Positions 24,339-35,420 of a stretch of 64,000 nucleotides of DNA are shown here, in pieces. This DNA comes from Marinobacter sp. MDS2 (GTDB lineage Bacteria > Pseudomonadota > Gammaproteobacteria > Pseudomonadales > Oleiphilaceae), in NCBI RefSeq assembly GCF_030718085.1, contig NZ_JAVAJF010000001.1, positions 1,178,001 to 1,242,000 on the forward strand, in the 5' to 3' direction. Each line of letters opens with the position of its first letter. Position 1 is the first letter of the stretch. Both the position numbers and the translations under genes were made by a program. The notes below the pieces were generated by a model. It was given only the letters and a program-made list of their open reading frames with translations, searched no databases and was not told where the DNA came from.

Positions 24339-24371
24339 ATACCTGACTAAATTACTCTGGTATTGTATAAT
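24339..24371 (+). promoter_or_regulatory. IscR type-1 box overlapping the suf promoter
   Basis: The 25-bp segment 24339-24363 (ATACCTGACTAAA then TTACTCTGGTAT) matches the IscR type-1 consensus ATASYYGACTRWWWYAGTCRRSTAT at all but two positions. A promoter overlaps it: CTGACT (24343-24348), a 17-bp spacer and TATAAT (24366-24371). Cluster-loaded IscR bound here would block RNA polymerase, so suf expression would rise when iron-sulfur clusters are short. The start of sufB is 100 bp further on. Confidence 0.8.
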
Positions 24372-24471
24372 CATTCGCCAGAAGCAACGGGAGAGGCCCT
24401 TTAACCTTCAGCCTCCCCCGGCGAAACACAGGGCACCATGCCCCAGATGAGAGAATTACGGAGCGACGATC

Positions 24472-25920
<1,449 letters not shown>

Positions 25921-25971
25921 ACACCACGGCAAACACAAAGAATTCAGACGGTTAAAAGAGAGAAGCAACAA

Positions 25972-26733
25972 ATGCTGAGCATCAAAAACCTGCACGCATC
26001 CGTTGAGGACAAAGCTATCCTCAAAGGCATCAACCTGGACATCAAACCCGGGGAAGTTCATGCCATCATGGGCCCCAACGGTTCCGGTAAGAGCACCCTG
26101 TCACAGGTTCTGGCAGGCAACGAGGCATTTGAAGTCACCAGCGGTGAAGTCACCCTGAACGGTGAAAACCTGCTGGACCTCGCCATTGAAGAGCGCGCGC
26201 GCGAAGGCGTGTTTCTGGCGTTCCAATACCCGGTTGAAATCCCCGGCGTAAGCAACCTTCAATTCCTCCGCACTGCGGTCAACGCCATGCGCAAGCATCG
26301 CGGTGAAGACGAAATGAACGCAGCCGAATTTATGAAGCAGGCCAAAGAAGTGTCCAAGCAAGTCGATCTGGACCCCTCTTTCCTGAAGCGTGGCGTGAAC
26401 GAAGACTTCTCCGGTGGTGAGAAAAAGCGTAACGAAATCATGCAGGCCCTGCTGCTTCAGCCGAAGCTGGCGATTCTGGACGAAACCGACTCCGGCCTCG
26501 ACATCGACGCGCTGCAAGTCGTTTCCAACGGTGTTAACGCTTTGCGCGCCGAAGACCGCGCCATTCTGATGGTCACCCACTACCAGCGTCTGCTTAACCA
26601 CATTGTGCCGGACTACGTACACGTTCTGGCCGGCGGCAGGATCGTTAAATCCGGCGGTCGTGAACTGGCACTCGAATTGGAAGAACGCGGTTACGGCTGG
26701 TTGGGAATCAAAGACGAAGACACCAGCAACTGA
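25972..26733 (+). CDS. sufC: Fe-S assembly ATPase SufC
   Basis: ABC-type ATPase of the SufBCD scaffold; ATP-driven dimerisation opens SufB-SufD for cluster assembly. The 253-aa product has Walker A GPNGSGKST, the signature SGGEKKR, Walker B LAILDETDSGLDID with Thr-Asp typical of SufC, and the switch His in MVTHYQRLL. It is soluble, with no membrane partner, as the family requires. It lies 51 bases after sufB and 15 before sufD. Confidence 0.97.
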   Translation: MLSIKNLHASVEDKAILKGINLDIKPGEVHAIMGPNGSGKSTLSQVLAGNEAFEVTSGEVTLNGENLLDLAIEERAREGVFLAFQYPVEIPGVSNLQFLRTAVNAMRKHRGEDEMNAAEFMKQAKEVSKQVDLDPSFLKRGVNEDFSGGEKKRNEIMQALLLQPKLAILDETDSGLDIDALQVVSNGVNALRAEDRAILMVTHYQRLLNHIVPDYVHVLAGGRIVKSGGRELALELEERGYGWLGIKDEDTSN

Positions 26734-26748
26734 TCAGGAGGCCGCGGA

Positions 26749-28035
26749 ATGAAACAAGCACCAATGCTTTCCAGCGCCTTCCTGCATCCGGCCGGGCAAA
26801 CTCTGCCTGAGCCGCTGCTGGCGCTGCGTAAACAACGGGCGAGTCTGTTGGTTGACATGCCACTGCCTACCCGTAAAACCGAAAACTGGAAGTACTCCAG
26901 CAAGTATTTGAAGCTGCCCGACGAGATGGCCATTTCCTTGCCCGCCGAAGGCAAAACCGGCAACAGCCTGGCGGTGTCCGGCTACAAGGTCGTATTCCGC
27001 AACGGGATTTTGATTCCCGAAGCCAGCGACTTTCCGGATATAGACGGCATCACCATTCGGAGCTTCAGCGATCTTGATAACGAAGAAGCAGACGTACTCG
27101 CGCTTCAGCTGGGCAGCACACTGGACCACGATCAGGCCCAGTTCGCTCGCCTGAATGGAGCCCGTTTTGACGACGGGCTGCTCGTGCGCCTGCAAGCCGG
27201 TGCAGCCCTGGATCAGCCGCTGTTCATCATTCATGAAACCGCCGCGGATGCCAGTGGTTCAGCCTTCCCGCGGATTTTCGTTGAAGCCGGAGCAAACAGC
27301 CAGATCACACTGGTTGAAGAATACACCTCCAGTGGCGATGCACCTGCGTTCGTTAACACAGTGACTGAATTCACTCTGGCCGACGGCGCGAACGTAACCA
27401 GCATTCGACTGAACATGGAAGGCGAATCGGTTCAGCACATTGGTGCCACCGGCGTGGTTCAGAACCACAGTTCGCGTTTCGAAAGCCACTGCGTTGGTTT
27501 TGGCGGCCCATTGCGCCGGCACGACCTGCAAGTGCGCCTGGTCGGCGAAGAAGCCGAAACCAAACTCAATGGCGTTGTCGTGACTCAAGGCAAACAGCAC
27601 TACGACAACCACACCTCCATTGACCATGTGGCGGCGAACTGCAACAGCGAAGAAACCTACCGGAATATCGCGGCAGACCAATCCCATGCGATCTTCAACG
27701 GGCGAATTCATATCCATCAGGACGCGCAAAAGTCCTTTGCGGATATGAACAACAAAAACCTGTTGCTGAACAACGGTGCCGAGATCGACACCAAGCCGGA
27801 ACTGGAAATCTACGCCGACGATGTAAAGTGTGCCCACGGTGCCACCATCGGCCAACTGGACGAAGAATCCATTTTCTACCTGCTGTCACGGGGCATTGGT
27901 CGCCGCGACGCAAACGTACTGCTCACCATGGCGTTCATTAACGAACTGGTTAGCCAGATACCGCTGGAAGTCGTGCGGGAAACAGCCCAGGTACGTCTGA
28001 ACGAATTCTTCGAGCAAACCTTCCAGGAGATCTGA
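26749..28035 (+). CDS. sufD: Fe-S scaffold subunit SufD
   Basis: Partner of SufB in the scaffold, with a role in iron acquisition. The 428-aa product has the SufD N-terminal helical region (PTRKTENWKYSS), the shared beta-helix core and the conserved end KCAHGATIGQLDEESIFYL with the His/Cys motif. AGGAGG precedes the ATG by 7 bases. SufS follows after 4 bases. Confidence 0.96.
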   Translation: MKQAPMLSSAFLHPAGQTLPEPLLALRKQRASLLVDMPLPTRKTENWKYSSKYLKLPDEMAISLPAEGKTGNSLAVSGYKVVFRNGILIPEASDFPDIDGITIRSFSDLDNEEADVLALQLGSTLDHDQAQFARLNGARFDDGLLVRLQAGAALDQPLFIIHETAADASGSAFPRIFVEAGANSQITLVEEYTSSGDAPAFVNTVTEFTLADGANVTSIRLNMEGESVQHIGATGVVQNHSSRFESHCVGFGGPLRRHDLQVRLVGEEAETKLNGVVVTQGKQHYDNHTSIDHVAANCNSEETYRNIAADQSHAIFNGRIHIHQDAQKSFADMNNKNLLLNNGAEIDTKPELEIYADDVKCAHGATIGQLDEESIFYLLSRGIGRRDANVLLTMAFINELVSQIPLEVVRETAQVRLNEFFEQTFQEI

Positions 28036-28039
28036 AGGC

Positions 28040-29293
<1,254 letters not shown>

Positions 29294-29305
29294 GGAGGTG
29301 GAAAC

Positions 29306-29662
29306 ATGTCAGCCGAAGTCTTCACCCCGAACGATGTCAACGTGACCATGACACCCACAGCGGTCAAACACGTTCGCAAACAACTGGACAAAAAGCCGGA
29401 TGCTAAAGGTATTCGCCTGGCCATCAGAAAGAGTGGCTGCTCCGGTTTTAAGTATGAAACCGAGTGGGTTGAACATCCCGGCGACGACGACCGCATTTTC
29501 TCTATCGACGGTGTGGACGTATACGTTAAGCAGGAACACCTGTCTTTGGTCAACGGTATTGAAATCGACTTTGTCACCGAGGGAGTGAACTCCCTGTTTC
29601 GTTTCCGCAATCCCAACGCGACCGCGGAATGTGGCTGCGGCGAAAGCTTTACGGTGTCATAA
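29306..29662 (+). CDS. sufA: A-type Fe-S carrier SufA
   Basis: A 118-aa carrier that receives clusters from SufBCD and passes them to target proteins. It has the three conserved cysteines C45, C109 and C111 (KSGCSGFKY and ECGCGESF) of the SufA/IscA/ErpA family. Its place directly after sufS favours SufA. The N-terminus is slightly longer than in IscA. Confidence 0.9.
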   Translation: MSAEVFTPNDVNVTMTPTAVKHVRKQLDKKPDAKGIRLAIRKSGCSGFKYETEWVEHPGDDDRIFSIDGVDVYVKQEHLSLVNGIEIDFVTEGVNSLFRFRNPNATAECGCGESFTVS

Positions 29663-29680
29663 ACAGAGGCTTTATTGAGC

Positions 29681-30223
29681 ATGCAAGAACGGGAAGTTGT
29701 CCTGACGAAGCGCGAAGTGGAGGCACGATTGGTGCCCGTGGGAACAGAGATCATGATTCCGGCGGATACCTTCGTGACGATCACCCAATCTTTGGGCGGC
29801 ACATTCACCGTTGCGGTCAACGGGAATCTGGCTCGCATCGAAGGCCACGACGCAGACGCGCTGGGCAAAAAACCGCTGGAAAGCAGCTTTGAAACACCCG
29901 CCGACGGCACGGTGAACGAAAACCAGGTCTGGGAAGCCATGCGCAGCGCCTATGACCCGGAAATCCCGGTCAACGTGGTCGATCTGGGGCTGATTTACGA
30001 GTGCAAAATTGAAAACGGCACCGAAGACGGCAACCACGTCTATATCAAGATGACGTTGACCGCTGCCGGCTGCGGCATGGGCCCGGTGATTACCGACGAC
30101 GTGAAGCGCAAAGTTGAGCACGTGCCCAACGTGGACAAAGTGACCGTAGAGCTCACTTTTGATCCGCCTTGGAACAACGACATGCTGACCGATGAAGCCA
30201 AACTTGAACTGGGTATGCTATGA
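29681..30223 (+). CDS. sufT: Fe-S maturation protein SufT (MIP18/DUF59 domain)
   Basis: An auxiliary Fe-S maturation factor. The 180-aa product has a poorly known N-terminal domain (about 1-75) followed by a MIP18/DUF59 domain with NVVDLGLIYECKI, TLTAAGCGMGPVI (conserved Cys) and TFDPPWNNDMLTDEAK. In this family SufT helps load clusters when iron or redox conditions are unfavourable. Either ATG 29681 or a TTG two codons earlier (AGAGG 5 bases upstream) could start it. Its stop overlaps sufE by 4 bases (ATGA). Confidence 0.9.
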   Translation: MQEREVVLTKREVEARLVPVGTEIMIPADTFVTITQSLGGTFTVAVNGNLARIEGHDADALGKKPLESSFETPADGTVNENQVWEAMRSAYDPEIPVNVVDLGLIYECKIENGTEDGNHVYIKMTLTAAGCGMGPVITDDVKRKVEHVPNVDKVTVELTFDPPWNNDMLTDEAKLELGML

Positions 30224-30681
30224 CCGCTAGCAAACAACTATTTCTGGACAATCCGCTCGGCCAAAAAACCACACTGGAAGACGTGCTGGACGCCTTCGAG
30301 TTTCTGGACGACTGGGAAGACCGTTACGCCTTCATCATCGACTTGGGCAAACAGTTACCCGAATTTCCGGATGAAGCCCGCATCGAAGAGAACTACGTGC
30401 ACGGCTGTCAAAGCCAGGTATGGGTGATCCACCAGCACGATGAAGACAGCGGCAAGCTGTTCCTGCTGATCGATTCGGACGCCATGATTGTGCGCGGTCT
30501 GGCTGCCATCATTCTGGTGGCTCTGAACGCCAAATCGCCGCGGGAACTGCTGGCGACCGATATTGACGAACTGTTCGAACAACTCGACCTGATGCGCCAC
30601 ATCTCCCCCACTCGCGGCAACGGCCTGCGGGCGATGGTCAGCAAGATTCGGGATATCGCAGCGGCCGAAGCCGCTGCCTGA
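30220..30681 (+). CDS. sufE: Sulfur acceptor SufE
   Basis: Takes the persulfide from SufS through its active-site Cys63 (VHGCQSQVW) and stimulates the desulfurase. The 153-aa protein has the usual SufE length, with the conserved WEDRYAFIIDLGK and C-terminal SPTRGNGLRAMV. It is translationally coupled to sufT by an ATGA overlap and ends the suf operon. Only two bases separate its stop from that of the convergent flgT gene. Confidence 0.95.
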   Translation: MTASKQLFLDNPLGQKTTLEDVLDAFEFLDDWEDRYAFIIDLGKQLPEFPDEARIEENYVHGCQSQVWVIHQHDEDSGKLFLLIDSDAMIVRGLAAIILVALNAKSPRELLATDIDELFEQLDLMRHISPTRGNGLRAMVSKIRDIAAAEAAA

Positions 30682-30683
30682 GA

Positions 30684-31898
30684 TCACCAGATAATCGCCA
30701 GATCGTCCCTCTGCACATTGATCTGGCGGCCCGATGTCGCAAGGCGACCAGTGCTGAAATCCGGGTGCACGCTGTCCAGCGTCATTGTCACGCCCGCATC
30801 GGCAAGCTCTGGTGTGCCGCCGAGTGAATCGAAGTAGCGTTGACTGCGATAGATGTTGAGCTGATCACCAGGGCGTAAACCGGCGGTCGCACCAGACGCC
30901 AGGGTTACCTTGTCATCGCTGACACGAGTGATGCGAGCCATAAAAGGCTGGCAGTTCAGAGCACTACCAACGGCTGCAGTCATCTCGTCAATCACCTCCG
31001 AAACCGCTGCTCCCCACTCACTTTTCTCGAACCCAGCTGCGCCAAAGCCTGCCGTGCCTCTGCCGGCCGGCGTCCAATTGGCCGTGGTTTCAAACCGTTT
31101 ACGAAACACCGGTGAACCGCTGAAACCGTCGAACACCATCATCTCAGTTTCGAAACGCCGGGTCTTATCGCCAAAGCCCAGCCCTCCTTTCATTTTATCG
31201 AAGACCGATGTACCCCATGCGTCAGGATCGGACACTCCTATATCCCGGATAACGCCGGTCACAACAAACTGAGCCCCCAGCTCCCGAGCCAGCTGCACCA
31301 CGTTGGTCAGGCGATTGCTGGCCATATTTGCCTGAGTTGTCGGTGCATCCGGTAAATTGCTGAACAGACGAAGCGATGTAGCACCGAGCACCTGCAGCTT
31401 GCCCTGTTTCTGCAGACGCGCCACCAGTGCTTGCGGCAACTGCTCACCCGCATTATCCAGGCCCGGATCGCCTCCTTGAGACGGCATCACAATCGGGAAC
31501 CCGGTCACAGCCACCCGTTTACGCAGCCCCGAAGATTCTCCCGCCTGACAGCTGCCCTCGCCATCCGCAGTTTTACCGGAAAGCTCAGCCCGAACAACAA
31601 CTCGCAACAAATTCCCCCGTCGAGACTCGTCGACGATAGTGGCATTACGGAGCTCGACATTCGAAGACAGTTCCATTTTCGATACCGTAAGCTGTCCGTT
31701 CTCAACGGTATCCTGCGTACTGACTTGTGCCTGATACTGCAATGCCAGATCGCGCATGGCTGCTTGCCGGGCTTCGGCGCGGGCCTCATCCAGATTGTCC
31801 TCGCGAATGTTGGCATGGCCAACGCCCTCAAGGGTTGTTGCAGCGTTCACCCAACCGGAACACACCACAATCAAACACAAAATAACGATGCGAGTCAT
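30684..31898 (-). CDS. flgT: Flagellar H-ring/assembly protein FlgT
   Basis: A 404-aa secreted protein with a signal peptide (TRIVILCLIVVCSGWVNA). Three regions fit FlgT: an N-terminal domain with the repeat-like DEARAEARQAAMRDLALQYQ, a middle domain (VAVTGFPIVMPSQGG, LGAQFVVTGVIRDIGV) and a C-terminal domain (LRPGDQLNIYRSQRYFD). In Vibrio FlgT forms part of the H-ring of the sheathed flagellar motor; in polar flagellates like Marinobacter it supports motor assembly. The gene lies 33 bases after flgP in an apparent two-gene operon, away from the main flagellar cluster. Confidence 0.85.
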   Translation of the reverse strand: MTRIVILCLIVVCSGWVNAATTLEGVGHANIREDNLDEARAEARQAAMRDLALQYQAQVSTQDTVENGQLTVSKMELSSNVELRNATIVDESRRGNLLRVVVRAELSGKTADGEGSCQAGESSGLRKRVAVTGFPIVMPSQGGDPGLDNAGEQLPQALVARLQKQGKLQVLGATSLRLFSNLPDAPTTQANMASNRLTNVVQLARELGAQFVVTGVIRDIGVSDPDAWGTSVFDKMKGGLGFGDKTRRFETEMMVFDGFSGSPVFRKRFETTANWTPAGRGTAGFGAAGFEKSEWGAAVSEVIDEMTAAVGSALNCQPFMARITRVSDDKVTLASGATAGLRPGDQLNIYRSQRYFDSLGGTPELADAGVTMTLDSVHPDFSTGRLATSGRQINVQRDDLAIIW

Positions 31899-31931
31899 AA
31901 CGCTCCCGAACCCTGCCGAAAAGCGGCTGGT

Positions 31932-32474
31932 TTAATCCAGATAATAAAGTGAATCAATCTTTTCGCCTTTGACATCAGTGGTTGCCACGTCACTTTTCGA
32001 TACGTGGTGACTCGGCATGGGGATCGCGCAAACATCCCGCACCTGATCATCCGCCACCTCGGATGCGCACTGCCGGAACCGGGGCTCCAGCTTCAACTCC
32101 ATAACCGTTTCAACCACTCCCCCGGGGTGCTCATTCACGGACAAGGTACGAGCCCCGCGCACATAACTGTCCACGTAGGCACGGAAGCTATCGCTCTTGA
32201 GTGCAAAATCGCTCACAGTCGAGTGGCCGTATATCACGGAGCCATACACCCGTTCGGCCAGGTTTCGATAGGCATCCAACCTTGAAGCCCTGAGAGCCAT
32301 CAGCCGTTGTTGGGGGTTCGACCGGCCTTGCTGGGACTGGCCGTAAACACCAAAGCCACTCACCTCAACCACGATCGGCTCAAACTCATCCGAGGCATCT
32401 TGCTTACTTCCGGTTGCGCAGCCAACCAATGCCATGGCCAGCAACACGGGCAGAAAGCACCTTGTCAGTGTCAT
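31932..32474 (-). CDS. flgP: LPP20-family outer-membrane lipoprotein FlgP
   Basis: A 180-aa lipoprotein: ATG 32474 (GGAG 9 bases upstream) gives MTLTRCFLPVLLAMALVGC with the lipobox LVGC and acylated Cys19. An ATG further upstream has no ribosome site and would spoil the signal. The LPP20/FlgP core is seen in RLMALRASRLDAYRNLAERV and VNEHPGGVVETVMELKLEP. FlgP forms outer-membrane basal discs or rings around the flagellar motor. It is followed by flgT, matching the flgO-flgP-flgT sets of vibrios, though flgO is not here. Confidence 0.85.
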   Translation of the reverse strand: MTLTRCFLPVLLAMALVGCATGSKQDASDEFEPIVVEVSGFGVYGQSQQGRSNPQQRLMALRASRLDAYRNLAERVYGSVIYGHSTVSDFALKSDSFRAYVDSYVRGARTLSVNEHPGGVVETVMELKLEPRFRQCASEVADDQVRDVCAIPMPSHHVSKSDVATTDVKGEKIDSLYYLD

Positions 32475-32719
32475 TATCTCGTCTCCGGAACACAGGTTTT
32501 CCATGACCATGAAAAAATCACGCCATCACAGATAACCAATTGATTCAAATGGCCGTTCAATAAAAACTAAACTTTCCAGCCAATAAAAACGGCAAGATTT
32601 TGCCTTAGTTTACGAATCTGGAACAAACCGTTACGACTTGCCAGCTGTTTATTGCAAACACCTGGCCTAATCTCCTTATTATCGACTGCCCCCAAACAAC
32701 ACACACAAGCAGGCTCTAC

Positions 32720-34057
32720 ATGAACGCTACGCGCTTTAACAAACTCTCCCTGGCCATTGGCCTGTCCATCGCGACCACCTCCGCACTGGCCAGCCCTCAA
32801 GCCTTCATGTCGTCACGCTCTTTTGCTATGGCCGGAACCGGTGTCGCAGTATCTGCACCGTCTGCCGCACCAAGCACCAACCCGGCCATGATGGCTTCTC
32901 AGCAACATGACTGGGCGGATGATTTTGGAGTAATGCTGCCGTCTTTTAACATTCGCGCTGCCGATGAAGAAGAAACAGTTGACCAGATTGATGGCATTCA
33001 GGCCGTTATTGAAGACTTCAACAAGAAAGCTTCAAGCTTCGATAAAAACTCAGATGCCGAAGACGTCAGAAGCCTGCAAAACACAACCAAAGAACTTAAC
33101 AGAAGACTTACAGCATTTAACAACGACACTGTGCGGGCCAATATTGGACTTGGCGTGGCACTTGCTGCTCCGAGCCCAAAATTTTCGATTGGTGCATTCA
33201 CTTCAGGAAATGTCACCGCCACAGCTCGCGGAGAATGGGATGATAGTGGGGACGATAGTGATAGCTCCCTTCTTACACGCATCAGCAATGCCGATTCGGC
33301 AGCCGATATTGATGATATTCTCGATCAAAGTAAAAAAGTTGAGCGCGACAATGCAGGCAATACCAGCATTAAACTTGATTCTCGTGGTCGAATTCTCGCC
33401 TCAGCTGTAATCGAAGCAGGGGTCAGCTTCGCCTCGACCTTCGAGCTAAACAACGAAACTAGCTTTCAGGCCGGGATTTCTCCCAAATACGTCCAACTCC
33501 GCACCTACCAATACACCGAAACTGTCTCCGGCTTTGAAGACGACGAATTTGACGGCGACGACTACCAAACCGAAAAAAGCGGCTTCAACCTGGACGTCGG
33601 CGCAGCTTACGCGTTCGGGGAACAGCAGGAATGGAACGCCGGCGTCGTGGTGAAAAACCTGATCCCGATGGAGCTGGATTCGGCACAGAGCCGTCCCGCA
33701 CTGGAAGACAAATACACCCTCGAACTCAACCCAATGGTCACGGCAGCTATCGCCCACAAAGGTGCCTACCATGTGGTAACGGCTGAACTGGATTTGACCA
33801 AGAAAGAAGCCTTCGGCTACGAAGACGACACTCAATGGCTGGCTGTGGGTGCCGAGTTTGATGCCTGGCGCTATGCCCAGTTACGTGCCGGTGTTCGCCA
33901 TAACCTCGCCAGCAACAGCGACAACGATGGCATTGAAGAAACCACCCAGTTCACCGCCGGTTTCGGCCTGAACGTACTGGGTGCTCGCTTGGACCTAGGC
34001 GCGTTGTACAGCAGTGCTGATGTCGGTGCCGCTATCGAGTTCGGTGCTTCCTTCTAA
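32720..34057 (+). CDS. TraF-like outer-membrane beta-barrel protein
   Basis: A 445-aa protein with a signal peptide (cleavage after ALA) and the motif SSRSFAMAGTGVAVSAPSAA typical of the TraF_2/OmpP1-like family annotated as conjugal transfer protein TraF. The mature protein is rich in amphipathic strands and ends in Phe (AAIEFGASF), as outer-membrane barrels do. Residues about 75-220 are acidic and Ser/Asn/Asp-rich, and that DNA is clearly AT-richer than its surroundings, suggesting exposed, fast-evolving loops or a replaced segment. No conjugation genes are nearby, so a transport or hydrocarbon-uptake role is as likely as any. Confidence 0.8.
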   Translation: MNATRFNKLSLAIGLSIATTSALASPQAFMSSRSFAMAGTGVAVSAPSAAPSTNPAMMASQQHDWADDFGVMLPSFNIRAADEEETVDQIDGIQAVIEDFNKKASSFDKNSDAEDVRSLQNTTKELNRRLTAFNNDTVRANIGLGVALAAPSPKFSIGAFTSGNVTATARGEWDDSGDDSDSSLLTRISNADSAADIDDILDQSKKVERDNAGNTSIKLDSRGRILASAVIEAGVSFASTFELNNETSFQAGISPKYVQLRTYQYTETVSGFEDDEFDGDDYQTEKSGFNLDVGAAYAFGEQQEWNAGVVVKNLIPMELDSAQSRPALEDKYTLELNPMVTAAIAHKGAYHVVTAELDLTKKEAFGYEDDTQWLAVGAEFDAWRYAQLRAGVRHNLASNSDNDGIEETTQFTAGFGLNVLGARLDLGALYSSADVGAAIEFGASF

Positions 34058-34071
34058 AGAACTCCGACTAC

Positions 34072-34098
34072 TTCGGGGGCACGCAAGCGGCCCCCGAA
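34072..34098 (+). terminator. Hairpin after the TraF-like gene
   Basis: A 9-bp perfect stem TTCGGGGGC / GCCCCCGAA with a 9-base loop starts 15 bases after the stop codon. There is no T-run after it, so termination may be partial. Confidence 0.55.
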
Positions 34099-34202
34099 CG
34101 AATTCCCCCTGCCCTCCGATTTGCGTCACTGCCATAACGCATCGATAATCCGCCTACGATTTCAGCCAAACATGGCGTTTAATTCCAATCAGGGCGAATA
34201 AC

Positions 34203-35306
34203 ATGGAAATCTACCTTGTGGGCGGCGCAGTGCGCGATGGACGGCTGGGCATTCCGGTCAAAGACCGCGACTGGGTTGTGGTCGGCGCCACGCCAGAAGC
34301 CATGAAACAAAAAGGCTATCGCCAGGTGGGAGCTGACTTCCCGGTTTTTCTGCACCCCGAAACCGGCGAAGAATACGCCCTTGCCCGCACGGAGAGAAAA
34401 CAAGGCCACGGCTACCACGGCTTTACCGTGTACAGTGCCCCAGACGTCACGCTTGAAGACGACCTGTTACGCCGTGACCTGACCATTAACGCTATGGCTG
34501 AGCGCGAAGATGGCACCTTGGTTGACCCATTCAATGGTTTAGCCGATTTAGAGCAGAAAACCCTTCGCCACGTTTCCGAGGCGTTCGCCGAAGACCCCCT
34601 GCGTATTCTCAGAACCGCCCGGTTTGCGGCTCGCTTCCATCCGCTCGGTTTCACCATCTGTGCGGATACGATGGCACTGATGCGAGGCATGATCCGCGAC
34701 GGCGAGTTAGAACACCTGGTACCTGAGCGCGTGTGGCAGGAAGTCCAGCGTGCGCTGCACGAAAAAGCGCCCTCCGTCTTTTTTGAGGTACTGCATGAGC
34801 TGGGCGCTCTGGACATTTTGATGCCCGAACTGGCCCATACCGAACATTTCCAGGCCGGCCTTCACGCTTTGCAATGCATAGGTTCTCAGAACAGTACGAC
34901 CGCCCAGCGGTTTGCGGCGTTGCTAAGCGCGCTGCCTGAGCCCGAGGCCAGCACCCGGGCCATAACCATGAAGAGTCCGAACGACTGCCGGGATCTCACG
35001 CGTCTGGTTTGCCTGTTCGCCGATTGGCTTTCCCAACACAACGACGGCACCCTCCCCCCTGAAGCCGTGCTGGATATGTTCGACCAAGCTGACTTGTGGC
35101 GTCGGCCTGAGCGTTTTGAGCAACTCGTAGTCGCCCTCGCCTGCACGCCCCATAAACAGCATGTGGAGCCGCTAAACCGCGCGGCAGAATCTGCGAAAGA
35201 CGTCAGCCCGCAAGAGCTACTGAAGCAAGGATTCAAAGGCAAAGAACTGGGCAACGCCATTCGTAACGAGCGGCTCGCCCGTATCACGCAGGCTTTGGCC
35301 CCATAA
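34203..35306 (+). CDS. cca: CCA tRNA nucleotidyltransferase
   Basis: Adds or repairs the 3'-CCA of tRNAs. The 367-aa class II enzyme begins MEIYLVGGAVRDGRLGIP, has the catalytic Asp pair D21/D23 in VKDRDWVVVG, RRDLTINAMAE, the nucleotide-selecting region EDPLRILRTARFAARF and the tail EVQRALHEKAP. It is shorter than the E. coli enzyme (412 aa) and has no HD phosphohydrolase domain. It has the usual monocistronic setting, 114 bases before the thiolase. Confidence 0.95.
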   Translation: MEIYLVGGAVRDGRLGIPVKDRDWVVVGATPEAMKQKGYRQVGADFPVFLHPETGEEYALARTERKQGHGYHGFTVYSAPDVTLEDDLLRRDLTINAMAEREDGTLVDPFNGLADLEQKTLRHVSEAFAEDPLRILRTARFAARFHPLGFTICADTMALMRGMIRDGELEHLVPERVWQEVQRALHEKAPSVFFEVLHELGALDILMPELAHTEHFQAGLHALQCIGSQNSTTAQRFAALLSALPEPEASTRAITMKSPNDCRDLTRLVCLFADWLSQHNDGTLPPEAVLDMFDQADLWRRPERFEQLVVALACTPHKQHVEPLNRAAESAKDVSPQELLKQGFKGKELGNAIRNERLARITQALAP

Positions 35307-35420
35307 CTCGACTTTGGTGGTTTTGGCGCACTCGGGCTTTCCCGCTACAATAGCTGCCAACAAATTACATTCCCGGGCAGCCGACCGGCTGAACCTGCAT
35401 TTATACAACGGAGAGTTTCC

